Below are positions 18,282-27,104 of a DNA stretch of 64,000 nucleotides, piece after piece (within the stretch, counting starts at the first letter, position 1; the number at the start of each line of letters is the position of its first letter). This stretch comes from Cupriavidus nantongensis (GTDB lineage: Bacteria; Pseudomonadota; Gammaproteobacteria; Burkholderiales; Burkholderiaceae), in contig NZ_CP014845.1 of NCBI RefSeq assembly GCF_001598055.1, positions 1,116,001-1,180,000 on the forward strand, read 5' to 3'. The notes beneath the pieces are model-generated. The model saw only the letters and a list, made by a program, of their open reading frames with translations, was not told the DNA's origin and did not search any database. The translations under genes and the position numbers were made by a program.

Positions 18282-19786
18282 GCGGCAGGCCTCCTGGCGG
18301 GGGAATGATGGCCCAGGCGTCGTCCGCGCCGGGTTGTGGTCCTGGTCTGGGTTGCGGGCGCGGGCGCTGGCGCCGGCAGGCGCAGGCGGGCCTCGACGCG
18401 CGTGCCGGCGGGACCGGTGTGCACGGCGAAGTCGCTGCCTTCCAGGCTTTCGATGCGCTCGCGCATATTGCGCAGGCCGATGCCGCCCTTGCCGTCGGCG
18501 CGGACCTTGTTCAGGTCGAAGCCATGGCCGTCGTCCTCGATCGTCAGCGCGACGTGATGGCCGCTGCCGGCCAGCCTGACCTGGACCCGGCCCGCCTGTG
18601 CATGCGTAAGGGCGTTGTTCAAGGCCTCCTGCGCGACCCGGAACAGCGCGGTGCGCTGGGCCTGCGACAGCGTGGGGACGGTGCCCTGCTCGATGAAGCG
18701 CACCTCGACGGCGCGCGGCGGGTGCAGCTGCTCGACCAGCATGCGCAGCGCGGCGGCCAGCCCCAGGTCGCTCAGCAAGGCCGGATGCAACCCGTGCGAG
18801 ACGCGCCGGATCTCGACCAGCGCTTCCTGCAGGCGGCCCAGGCCCTGCGCCAGCAGTGCCTGCGGCGCGTGGCGGCGCGATGGCGGGTGGTCCTTGTCCG
18901 GGGCGGTGCCTGGGTCCTGTTCCAGATGCACCTGCGCGGTCTCCAGCAGGTACTTGGACGACACCAGCACCTGCACCACGCCATCATGCAGCTCGCGCGC
19001 GACGCGGGCGCGTTCCTCTTCCTGCGAACTCACCACGCGCCGCGCCAGGCGCCGCAGCTTCTCGCCGGAGATGCGCGAATTGCGCAGGTTCCAGGCCAGT
19101 CCGGCCAGGCTGATCAGCATGACCGAGCCGATCGCGAAAGCGGTCAGCCGGATCTGCGTATCGCGCAGCGTGCGCGCGGCGTTGGCATCGAACGTGGCCA
19201 GTTCGCGCTCGATGTCGTCCATGTAGAGGCCGGCGCCGATGATCCAGCCCCATTTGTCGGCGGTCCTGACATACGACATCTTGGGCGCCTCGGTACGCGA
19301 GGATGGCTTGATCCAGTTGTAGCGGACAATGCCGCCGCCGGCTTGCGCCTGCTTGATCAGCATCCTGGCCTGGTCGCTGCCGGTATCGGCCGGGTCGCAG
19401 AAATCGACCCCGTCGATGCCCATGCTGCCCGGGTTCAGCAGCACGTTGCCGAGACGGTCGTAGACAAAGAAGTAGCCGTCATTGCCGAAGTGCATGCGCG
19501 ACAGCGCGGCAATCACCTGCTGCTGCAGCGCGGCTTCCTCGCCGCTGCCCTGGGCGATGCGGGTCAGGGTCGCGTGTCCGAGTTCGACGTAGTGGCGCAG
19601 CTCCTTTTCCTTGCTGGCGACGTAGACGGCCTGGACCTGTTTGCGGTCCTGCCGGGAATGGCTGACCATCTGGTACGAAACCATCCAGGTCACCAGCAGA
19701 AACACCACCAGCATGAAGGCCGCCGACAGGGTGACCGTTCTCATGCGGATCGTCATGCTTTGCACGCGCGGGGGCAGATGGATCAT
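18278..19786 (-). CDS. Cache-domain sensor histidine kinase
   Basis: A 502-residue membrane sensor. Helix 1 is at about 16-38. An extracytoplasmic Cache domain follows (about 45-190, with GNDGYFFVYDRLGNVLLNPGS and DKWGWIIGAGLYMDDI), then helix 2 (about 212-232). The HisKA_3 dimerisation helix has phospho-acceptor H267 (ARELHDGVV), and a HATPase domain follows (ALNNALTHAQ, DDGHGFD). Cache domains of this type usually bind small organic acids or amino acids. Start choice is uncertain: 19786, 19756 and 19744 are all possible and none has a clear ribosome site. The proline-rich tail is unusual. Confidence 0.85.
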   Translation of the reverse strand: MIHLPPRVQSMTIRMRTVTLSAAFMLVVFLLVTWMVSYQMVSHSRQDRKQVQAVYVASKEKELRHYVELGHATLTRIAQGSGEEAALQQQVIAALSRMHFGNDGYFFVYDRLGNVLLNPGSMGIDGVDFCDPADTGSDQARMLIKQAQAGGGIVRYNWIKPSSRTEAPKMSYVRTADKWGWIIGAGLYMDDIERELATFDANAARTLRDTQIRLTAFAIGSVMLISLAGLAWNLRNSRISGEKLRRLARRVVSSQEEERARVARELHDGVVQVLVSSKYLLETAQVHLEQDPGTAPDKDHPPSRRHAPQALLAQGLGRLQEALVEIRRVSHGLHPALLSDLGLAAALRMLVEQLHPPRAVEVRFIEQGTVPTLSQAQRTALFRVAQEALNNALTHAQAGRVQVRLAGSGHHVALTIEDDGHGFDLNKVRADGKGGIGLRNMRERIESLEGSDFAVHTGPAGTRVEARLRLPAPAPAPATQTRTTTRRGRRLGHHSPARRPAA

Positions 19787-19910
19787 CGCGGGGGCCCAGG
19801 GGAGCCGGTCATATTCGGGCTGGCGAGCCGACTGCAAGGCCGCCGACGAAGACACCGAAGCGGCGTTGGCGAGAATGCCGACGCCGCCACGACAAATCGA
19901 TTCCTCCCAG

Positions 19911-19924
19911 TTCGATTTATCGAA
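19911..19924. promoter_or_regulatory. Perfect palindrome upstream of the sensor kinase gene
   Basis: TTCGATTTATCGAA has six-base arms around TT and lies about 125 bases upstream of the kinase start. A related AATCGATT lies nearby (19895-19902). It is the only marked structure in the 491-base gap 19787-20277 between the kinase gene and the divergent lipoprotein gene; no gene is evident there. Confidence 0.35.
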
Positions 19925-20277
19925 ACCGCCCTGTGCGCGCGTGTTGGTCCTGTGTTTTGGTCCCGCGCTTTGCCAGCCGGTTTCTCGACCCCTGATGCAG
20001 CCGGCGAACGAATGGCTCAACCGATATGCATGAGGAAACCTATGTCGTTTTGTGGCAAAAAGCAAGCAGCGTGCCGGAACCGGCAACACGGATTACAAGC
20101 GCGCCGCAACGTCGATTGGGGCGATTACCGATAACAATGCAGACATTGAGTGCAGCCACGAGAGCCAATGCACCAGAAATATGTGCTGGCGTACTAAGCC
20201 GCGCCCAAAAAGCTGCCAAAGTCCAACCTGGCGAATCTTTGCGCCCCACGATTTTCTTTTGCGCCGCATAAAGACTG

Positions 20278-22326
20278 ATGCCTGGGAAACGCTTGCCATC
20301 GCACCACACTGTCGTGCGTCGGGCCGTGAACCTGACGCTGGCTGCCTGCGCCGTCGTGCCGGCGCTGGCGGGCTGCGAACGCGACGCGGAGCGCCGCAGC
20401 GCGGCGCCGGTGCCGCCTGGTACCGCATCGGTGGCGGTGGCCGCCAAACCGGTGCCCGCGCAGGCGCCGGCGGAGCGCCCGCCGCAAGCACCGGCGGCAC
20501 CAGCAGCACCGCCGCGGGCTTGGTTCGACGACATCCTGGATGCCGAAGGCAAGCTGGTGCGGGAAGCCTATCTGGCGATTGCGTCGGATTACAGCAGCGA
20601 CGAGGCCATCGCCTATCGCTACGGCCCTGCCAATACCAGGCCGGTGGCGGGGGCGCCAACGCACTGGCAGCCGGCCGACCAGACCTTCTATCCGCACGCC
20701 AATCCCTGCTATCAGAAGGAATTTCCCAAGGCCGAACTGGACCACAGCCTCAAGGTCATCTATCAGCTGGGCAAGCTGGACTGCTCCCGCAACGATTACG
20801 GCAGCAATATGGGCGATGTCATTTATCGCGCCGATGCGGCGTCGGACCCTGGCGTTACCTCCTTGCTGACGCTGGCGCTGAGTGCCGGGACGGTTGCCCA
20901 GAAACCGCAATTGCCGTGGGTTTACGGGCATGTCGCGACCGACCCCCAGTTGAATAACCATATCGCGGCCAATGGCGGCCAATTGCCCAGGCGCCCGATT
21001 GCCATGGGGCGCTGCAGCGAACACGATTGCGCCCAGGCCTTGATCGCGTTCCAGAACGGCCTGATCGCCTCCGTTGGCAGCAATACCGCCTCGCACTCGG
21101 CGGCCGTGAAGTTGCCTGCCGGCAAGGTTCCCACGGCGATTGCGATCACCACCAATTCGGAATTCGCACTGGTAACGGTCTGGGATACCGTCAATTTCAA
21201 GGGGCAGCTGGCGGTGCTGGCGCTGGGCAGCCTGGCCGATGGCAGCAAGGTGGGCGGGCCCTATGACCCCAGCGCGGGGTCGTGGCCGGGCCTTTATCCC
21301 GGCCTGCGCAATATGTCCAACTTTGTCTTTATCAAGCTGCTGGGCTTTATCGACCTGCCCGGGATGGTGGCGCCGACCGATGTGTCGGCGGTGACGGATT
21401 TCGCCGTGATGCAGGACAACAGCACGCAGGGCTGGCTGATCGACCCGGTCGGCCGCCGCGGTGCCAGCCTGACCATGACCGAGGTCAACCCCGCCACCAG
21501 CAGCGTGAACCAGAGAAGCTTCACGCGTACCGGCATCAACGGCAAGCTGGTGTCGCGGGCCGGCGTGGCCGCGGTGATCTCGAAGTCAGAGAAGAAGGTG
21601 ATCTTCCTGGACCTGAAGCCGCTGTTCGACAAGGTCAACCGGGCCTACTTCGACAGCAGCCATGCCGCGCTGCAGGCGACTCTGGCCAACACCGGCCTGG
21701 GCGATGCGCAGTGGCCGCCGGTCTTTGCCGTCGACCACTATGCGCCGACCATCGTCAAGTCGGTGCGCCTGCCGCAAAAGCCCACGGCGGTCCGGATCTC
21801 GATCCTGCCGGTTCCCGGCCGCGCCTGGGTAGCGACGGAAGAAGGCAAGATCCGCGCGTTCTCCGTGGCGGGGCTGCAGTCCGGCCGCAATCCCGACCCC
21901 GGGCGGATCGAGGAAATGCTGAGCGTGCAGGTCGGCAAGAATCCCACCAGCATGAAGCACCATGTCAACGTGGGGCTGGGCAATTCCAACACCCGGCTGT
22001 GGGTGGTCTCGCGCGGCGCGCAGAAGATCCTGCTGGTCGACATGGTGGGCCTGACCGTCGAGAAGACGCTGCAGGATTCGCGCATCGTCGACCCCATCAC
22101 GGTGGACGAGACCCAGCAGAACCCGCTGCTGACCAGCGTCATCACCATTGCGGATTACACCGGCAGGCAGGTGATGAACTACCGCTATGCGCCAATTGCC
22201 TTGCAAGGCGGCAATACGCCGCTGCATATCGGCGTCGGCAAGTCGGGCAATGCGCCGTTCGAGTTCGGCGGCGCCTATGAAGTGCCCGGCAAGCCGTTCG
22301 ATTTTACGCAGAGCAATGTGCCGTGA
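20278..22326 (+). CDS. Large lipoprotein of unknown function
   Basis: A 682-residue protein I do not recognise. It has a lipoprotein signal (ALAGC, cysteine near 33), then a proline/alanine-rich linker (about 40-80), then a soluble domain. That domain contains several loop motifs (NPCYQKEFPKAELDHS, DCSRNDYGSNMGD) and a C-terminal half with repeated strand-like segments (TRLWVVSRGAQKILLVDMVG), which suggest a beta-propeller. It should face the periplasm or cell surface. It converges with the YVTN propeller gene, which is suggestive but not proof of a link. The nearest kinase gene diverges from it. Confidence 0.6.
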   Translation: MPGKRLPSHHTVVRRAVNLTLAACAVVPALAGCERDAERRSAAPVPPGTASVAVAAKPVPAQAPAERPPQAPAAPAAPPRAWFDDILDAEGKLVREAYLAIASDYSSDEAIAYRYGPANTRPVAGAPTHWQPADQTFYPHANPCYQKEFPKAELDHSLKVIYQLGKLDCSRNDYGSNMGDVIYRADAASDPGVTSLLTLALSAGTVAQKPQLPWVYGHVATDPQLNNHIAANGGQLPRRPIAMGRCSEHDCAQALIAFQNGLIASVGSNTASHSAAVKLPAGKVPTAIAITTNSEFALVTVWDTVNFKGQLAVLALGSLADGSKVGGPYDPSAGSWPGLYPGLRNMSNFVFIKLLGFIDLPGMVAPTDVSAVTDFAVMQDNSTQGWLIDPVGRRGASLTMTEVNPATSSVNQRSFTRTGINGKLVSRAGVAAVISKSEKKVIFLDLKPLFDKVNRAYFDSSHAALQATLANTGLGDAQWPPVFAVDHYAPTIVKSVRLPQKPTAVRISILPVPGRAWVATEEGKIRAFSVAGLQSGRNPDPGRIEEMLSVQVGKNPTSMKHHVNVGLGNSNTRLWVVSRGAQKILLVDMVGLTVEKTLQDSRIVDPITVDETQQNPLLTSVITIADYTGRQVMNYRYAPIALQGGNTPLHIGVGKSGNAPFEFGGAYEVPGKPFDFTQSNVP

Positions 22327-22369
22327 GCACGCTGCCCCGTGATGCATGCCTCGCGATACGCAAACGCGC

Positions 22370-23761
22370 TCACGGCGCGCTGACCAGTACCGCGTTGGCC
22401 GGGTCCGGCGGCGCGTTGCCCTCCATCACCACCAGCTGCACCGGTGACGGCGCCTGCGGCGACAGCGTCGGCACCACCTCGCGCAGCGGCCCGATCGCGG
22501 TGCCGTTGGCCATGCCGGCCGGGTTGGTCCTGAAGCTTGCCACCGGCGTCTTGTGCGCGCCCACGTAGACGCTGTATTGCGTTTCCGGCTTCAGCTTGAA
22601 CAGCGAGACCTCGAGCGCGTCGACCACGCCCAGGTTGCGCGCCACGACAAAGCCTTTGGCGTCGCCGCCGCGGACCGGCTTGAGCGCAACGTTGAGCGGC
22701 TCGGTGTTCGCCCTCGGAACCAGGTTGGCGGTGCCGGCGCCGTTGGGCACGGCGTTGCTGACATAGACCAGCGCCTGCGGCGCCTGGCCCACCGGCACGC
22801 GCGCGGTGACGCGGTTGTCGGCGGTGTCGATCACATCGACCGCATCGCCGTTTTCCAGGCCGACATAGACGCGCGAGCCATCGTCCGCCGCCCAGATGCC
22901 ATGCGGCAGCGCGCCGACGGGAATGGTCGCGACCAGCGTGGGGGTGGCGTCGGTGGTGAACACCTTCACCACGTTCTCGCCCCCGACCGTCACGTAGGCG
23001 AGCGTGCCGCGCGCGGTGCGGGCGAAAGCGAGGTGGTTGGTGATAAAGCCGGTATCGAACACGCCCTTTACCGCAAGCTTCTCGGTATCGATGCGCGTGA
23101 CCTTGCCCACGTCCTTGTGCGTCATCCAGACTTCCCTGAAGTCCGGCGTGAATTGCAGGAAGGGCGAGAACGGGCTGGCCACGTCAAGCCGCTTCACCAC
23201 CTTGCGGGCCTTGACGTCGATCACATCGACCACCGGATTGAAACTCGACACGACGAAGGCAAGCTTGCCCGCCGGATGGAACAGCACCATGCCTGGCCCG
23301 GCCGTGGTCGGGATTCGGCGGGTTTCGCGGAACGTGGCGGGATCGATGACCGAGATGTAGTCCTCGCCGCGCACCACCACCCATACCTCTTTGCCATCAG
23401 CGGTAAAGAAGCCCTCGTGCGGCGAGCGGCCGATATAGGCGATGCCCTTGACGCGGTTGGTGGCGGTATCGATGAACGCGACCGAGTTGGAGCCATTGGA
23501 GACGGCGATCAGCGTCCGGTGGTCCGGGGAAAAACCCAGACCATGTACATTGAGTTCGCCCTTGTACAGCGGCGACAGCACATCGGGCCGTGCATTGCCA
23601 AGCCGGATCTGGCCGAGCAGCCTGTTGGCGGCGGGGTCGATCACCGACACGGTGTTGCTGTTCTGGTCGGCGGTGTAGACGCGGTCCTGCGGTTGCGGGG
23701 CGGCGCTGGCCAGTGGTGCGCCGAGCGAGATGGCGAGGGCGACAAGCGTGTTCTTCTTCAT
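22370..23761 (-). CDS. Exported YVTN-type beta-propeller protein
   Basis: A 463-residue exported protein. The signal peptide is at about 1-21 (MKKNTLVALAISLGAPLASA). A propeller of repeated blades follows, each with a DVIDTADNRV or YVGLENGDAV type motif (about 25-330). A C-terminal domain of about 120 residues ends it. YVTN propellers are periplasmic or surface scaffolds and binding proteins of varied function. The ATG at 23759-23761 gives a clean signal peptide; upstream in-frame starts would bury it. It follows the DUF305 gene by 32 bases and is probably in one operon with it. Confidence 0.8.
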   Translation of the reverse strand: MKKNTLVALAISLGAPLASAAPQPQDRVYTADQNSNTVSVIDPAANRLLGQIRLGNARPDVLSPLYKGELNVHGLGFSPDHRTLIAVSNGSNSVAFIDTATNRVKGIAYIGRSPHEGFFTADGKEVWVVVRGEDYISVIDPATFRETRRIPTTAGPGMVLFHPAGKLAFVVSSFNPVVDVIDVKARKVVKRLDVASPFSPFLQFTPDFREVWMTHKDVGKVTRIDTEKLAVKGVFDTGFITNHLAFARTARGTLAYVTVGGENVVKVFTTDATPTLVATIPVGALPHGIWAADDGSRVYVGLENGDAVDVIDTADNRVTARVPVGQAPQALVYVSNAVPNGAGTANLVPRANTEPLNVALKPVRGGDAKGFVVARNLGVVDALEVSLFKLKPETQYSVYVGAHKTPVASFRTNPAGMANGTAIGPLREVVPTLSPQAPSPVQLVVMEGNAPPDPANAVLVSAP

Positions 23762-23793
23762 GGCAGTAAGGGGTATGGATGCGGTTGGCATGG

Positions 23794-24228
23794 TCAGCGC
23801 GGCGTGACCTGCGATGGCTGGGCCTGGTGGCGCTGCAGCCACGCCTGCATCAGCCGAATCTCGTTCTGCTGCTCGGTGATGATGCCCTGCGCCAGGTTGC
23901 GCAGCGCCGGATCCTTGCCGTACAGCAGCAGCGCCTTGGCCATGTCGATCGCGCCCTGGTGGTGCGGGATCATCATGGCGACGAAGTCATGGTCGGGGAA
24001 GCCGTTGGTGGGGGCCTGCGTCATGCCGTGGTGCATTACGTTCATGGCGTCGTCGATCAGGGTGGCATAGGGCTTGGCGGTACTGGCGACGAAGGGAGGC
24101 GGTGCCGTCGCGTGATGCGGATGCGGGTGTGCGTTCTGGGCCGGCGCGGCAAGGCTTGCAGCCGACAGGCACAGGGCCGCGATGACGCGTGCCGCGGCGG
24201 CGCCATGGGGTAAGGAACTCCGTTGCAT
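23794..24228 (-). CDS. DUF305 family exported protein
   Basis: A 144-residue DUF305 protein with a signal peptide (about 1-29) and a histidine-rich spacer (HPHPHH). The family helices carry the metal-type motifs MNVMHHGM and MMIPHHQGAIDMAK. Some DUF305 proteins, such as cyanobacterial CopM, bind copper in the periplasm; here a metal or copper role is inference. It is first in a two-gene operon with the YVTN propeller. Confidence 0.85.
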   Translation of the reverse strand: MQRSSLPHGAAAARVIAALCLSAASLAAPAQNAHPHPHHATAPPPFVASTAKPYATLIDDAMNVMHHGMTQAPTNGFPDHDFVAMMIPHHQGAIDMAKALLLYGKDPALRNLAQGIITEQQNEIRLMQAWLQRHQAQPSQVTPR

Positions 24229-24373
24229 CGCAGGGTCTCCGGTTGCCCCGGACCGGCTTGGGCCTGGTTCGGGAGGGTTTTCTGCGTATACACGTGAGGT
24301 GTCTGGACTATTCCGTCACGCGTGAAAAATATCGGTTGTGGTTGGGATCGGGTGCTTGGCGGGCGCGGCTGTT

Positions 24374-24423
24374 TCGCCGGCGTAGCCGGCGACCTCCTTT
24401 CTGTCCGAGCGACAGAAAGGAGG
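24374..24423. repeat. Two adjacent perfect inverted repeats
   Basis: TCGCCGGC/GCCGGCGA (24374-24381 and 24385-24392) is followed at once by CCTCCTTTCTGTC/GACAGAAAGGAGG (24393-24405 and 24411-24423, five-base loop). The second has 13-bp perfect arms. No T-run follows, so it is more like a repeat-family hairpin than a terminator. It belongs to a 580-base gene-free stretch (24229-24808) that I read as a REP-like intergenic element; this reading is from memory of similar sequences and is unverified. Confidence 0.5.
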
Positions 24424-24732
24424 CAAAGAGCGCGTCGCCTAAGCGGCTGGCTAAGGCGGCGCTGGCGGTTCCAATGGTGGTGACTTGCGGTCAGGCGCTT
24501 GGTGGTTCCACCCTGCTGACGCTACCTGGAGGTGCCTGGCGTTCGGGGTCGGATGGACGAACCCGACTTTAGGTCGGTGGCAGCCTGCTAAGCACGTTAT
24601 TGGTGGGACGCCTTCGGCTGCGCTGCGCGCGCTCACTATCTCAGGTCTGCTGCGCGGGCATGGAGTGCGTCGCTGCGCTCGCACGCGTTGTCGCTGGCGA
24701 TCCCTCCGGCTTTTATTGCCCGCTTGCTTGCT

Positions 24733-24758
24733 CCCCTCTCCCGCGTGCGGGAGAGGGG
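24733..24758. repeat. REP-like hairpin
   Basis: CCCCTCTCCCGC (24733-24744) and GCGGGAGAGGGG (24747-24758) form a perfect 12-bp stem with a two-base loop, followed by CGGGGGTGAGGGC. This looks like the widespread proteobacterial REP-type palindrome. It closes the gene-free stretch before the beta-lactamase gene. Confidence 0.55.
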
Positions 24759-24808
24759 CGGGGGTGAGGGCCAGCGCATCAACGAAGCCAGCCGCATCAA
24801 TCATCCGC

Positions 24809-26005
24809 TCAAGGCTGCTTCCCCTCCCCCACCGGCCGTCCGTCCAGATACTGCAGTACCTTGAACCCCGCCTTCACCCGCTCCGCGACCGGGTAGTTCT
24901 TGTTTGCCAGCATCACGATGCCGATGCGCTGCGATGGCACGTAGGCGACATAGGCGCCGAAGCCATTGGTCGAGCCGGTCTTGTTGACCAGCATGGCGCT
25001 GCGCGCCGCCTGCGGCGGCTCCAGTCGCGCCACCGGGTTGGCCTCGAACACCACCTGCTGCGAGCTGCCGGCCAGCACGCTGTCGCGCTGCGCCGGCCAT
25101 GCGTACATTTCCCACGCCAGTCCCTGCACCATGTCGCCGACCTTGAAGTAACCGGTGCGGGTGGTGGCCAGCGCGCGCTGCAGGGTCTGGTCCAGCCCGC
25201 TGCCGTCGATATTGGCCATGACGAAGCACATCATGTCGGCCGACGTGGTTTTCACGCCGTAGGCCTCGGCATCCAGCACGCCGGGCGTGACGCGGACCGC
25301 CTTGCCGTCCTTGGTGTAGCCATAGGCATAGTCCTTCATGCGCGCCTGCGGCACCGTGATGTAGGTGCTGCGCAGCCCCAGCGCGGGGAACAGCGTTTTC
25401 TCCATCAGCACCTCGAACGGCTGCCCCATGCTGCGCGCGGCCAGGTAGCCGAACAGGCCGATGCTGGGATTCGAGTATTGCCGGTGGGTGCCTGGGGCGT
25501 AGCGGGGACGCCAGTCGCGGAAATAATCGACCATCTTGCCGGTATCGGTGACGCCCTCCGGAAACTGCAGCGGCAGCCCGCCGGCCGCGTACGTGCCCAG
25601 GTCCAGCAGGCTGGTCGCGCCCACGCTGCTGCCCGCGAGTTGCGGCAGGTATTTCGCCGCATTGTCGGTCAGCGACAGGTCGCCGCGGGCCTGCGCATAG
25701 GCGGCCAGCGTCGCGGTGAAGGTTTTGCTGACCGAGCCGATCTCGAACAGCGTATCGGCGTCGACCTTGCGTCCTTCTCTCTTGGCGGCGACGCCGTAGT
25801 GGAAGTCGTACTGCTTGCCGCCGGCCGTGACGGTCACGGCCATGCCCGGCACATCGTGCGCCTGCATCACCGGCTGGATCGCCGCGTCGACGACGCGTTT
25901 GAGCGCGGCCGCATCGACACGCTCGGCAGCATGGGCACTGGCGCCGCCAAGCAGCGCCGCGGCGGCGGCAATGGCATGCATTGCCTTTTGAAGAGTTTGG
26001 TTCAT
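24809..26005 (-). CDS. Class C (AmpC-type) beta-lactamase
   Basis: A 398-residue serine beta-lactamase of class C. The signal peptide is at about 1-27 (ASAHA). The active-site motifs are S91-V-S-K94, Y177-S-N179 and K342-T-G344, all intact and correctly spaced. Length is slightly above the usual 380. It should hydrolyse cephalosporins in the periplasm. No ampR is adjacent, so expression control is not visible. The REP-like spacer lies at its 3' side. Confidence 0.9.
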   Translation of the reverse strand: MNQTLQKAMHAIAAAAALLGGASAHAAERVDAAALKRVVDAAIQPVMQAHDVPGMAVTVTAGGKQYDFHYGVAAKREGRKVDADTLFEIGSVSKTFTATLAAYAQARGDLSLTDNAAKYLPQLAGSSVGATSLLDLGTYAAGGLPLQFPEGVTDTGKMVDYFRDWRPRYAPGTHRQYSNPSIGLFGYLAARSMGQPFEVLMEKTLFPALGLRSTYITVPQARMKDYAYGYTKDGKAVRVTPGVLDAEAYGVKTTSADMMCFVMANIDGSGLDQTLQRALATTRTGYFKVGDMVQGLAWEMYAWPAQRDSVLAGSSQQVVFEANPVARLEPPQAARSAMLVNKTGSTNGFGAYVAYVPSQRIGIVMLANKNYPVAERVKAGFKVLQYLDGRPVGEGKQP

Positions 26006-26135
26006 AGCAGATCGTCTGGCCGTGGTGCGCCGGCAAGCAGCGCAGCCGGGCGCGGGAAATAAACGAGACTTTACCGGCTCCCCAGCCTTGCCCGCCCAAA
26101 ACCGGTGGCCGAACGACCGTTCCGTATCGCTCCCC

Positions 26136-26153
26136 CAGTCATCGTTCTGTCAT
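26136..26153 (+). promoter_or_regulatory. Pho-box-like repeats upstream of phnC
   Basis: CAGTCAT (26136-26142) and CTGTCAT (26147-26153) are 11 bases apart, as in the PhoB box CTGTCAT-N4-CTGTCAT. They lie about 47 bases before phnC. Phosphate-starvation control fits the phosphonate genes. No third repeat in register was seen. Confidence 0.55.
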
Positions 26154-26199
26154 CCACCCCCGCCAGAATGCGCAGGTCATTCAAGTCAGGGGAGTCGAC

Positions 26200-27054
26200 A
26201 TGACGCACGCAATTGAAGTCCGCGGGCTGAGCAAATCGTTCCGTGCGGACCGCAAGGCGCTTGACGATGTCACGCTGCAGGTCGCACCGGGCGAAATGGT
26301 CGCGCTGCTGGGCGCGTCCGGATCCGGCAAGTCTACGCTGCTGCGCCACGTGGCCGGCTTTGTCACCGGCGACGCTGGCGCGGGCGAGATCCTGGTCAAC
26401 GGCCGCCACGTGCAGCGCAACGGCCGCCTGGCCGGCAACGTACGCCAGGTACGGCGCGAGATCGGCTTCGTGTTCCAGCAGTTCAACCTGGTGGGACGCC
26501 TGCCGGTGATCACCAATGTGCTGGTCGGCATGCTGGCGCGCGTACCGAAGTGGCGCGGGCTGCTGCGCATGTTCAAGGCCGATGAAATCCGCAGCGGGCT
26601 CGATGCGCTTGCGCAAGTTGGTATAGACGACTATGCCTTTCAGCGCGCCTCGACGCTGTCGGGCGGTCAGCAGCAGCGCGCCGCGATTGCGCGCACGCTG
26701 GTGCAGAACGCCAGCGTGATCCTGGCCGACGAGCCGATCGCCTCGCTCGATCCGGAATCCTCGCGCCGCGTGATGTCGCTGCTCAGGCAGATCAACCGCA
26801 CGCGCAAGGTGGCGGTGGTGGTGTCGCTGCACCAGGTGGACGTGGCCATGCGCTACTGCCCGCGCGTGGTCGCGCTGCGCCACGGCAAGGTGGTCTATGA
26901 CGGCCCCTCGGCCGCGCTGACGCCGGCCATGCTGCGCGACCTCTACGGCACCGAGGCCGACGAACTGCTGCGCGATGCCGCGCCCGAAGACGACGACAAC
27001 GCCGCGCCGATGCCGGCGCCGGCGCTGGTCACGATGAACCTGGCGGCCGCCTGA
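26200..27054 (+). CDS. phnC: Phosphonate ABC transporter ATPase PhnC
   Basis: A 284-residue ABC ATPase with Walker A GASGSGKS (about 42-49), signature LSGGQQQR and Walker B DEPIAS. It should power import of phosphonates captured by PhnD through PhnE. The 284-residue length and the downstream phnD and phnE set the assignment. AGGGGAG precedes the ATG by five bases. A Pho-box-like element lies upstream. Confidence 0.9.
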   Translation: MTHAIEVRGLSKSFRADRKALDDVTLQVAPGEMVALLGASGSGKSTLLRHVAGFVTGDAGAGEILVNGRHVQRNGRLAGNVRQVRREIGFVFQQFNLVGRLPVITNVLVGMLARVPKWRGLLRMFKADEIRSGLDALAQVGIDDYAFQRASTLSGGQQQRAAIARTLVQNASVILADEPIASLDPESSRRVMSLLRQINRTRKVAVVVSLHQVDVAMRYCPRVVALRHGKVVYDGPSAALTPAMLRDLYGTEADELLRDAAPEDDDNAAPMPAPALVTMNLAAA

Positions 27055-27104
27055 ACGGCTGCCGCAGCCCCATTCCCCCAAACCGCTTTCCACCGGAGTT
27101 GCCC

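Noticed and set aside
24485..26062. A 525-residue plus-strand frame across the beta-lactamase gene
   Set aside because: Antisense to a protein with all three beta-lactamase motifs intact.
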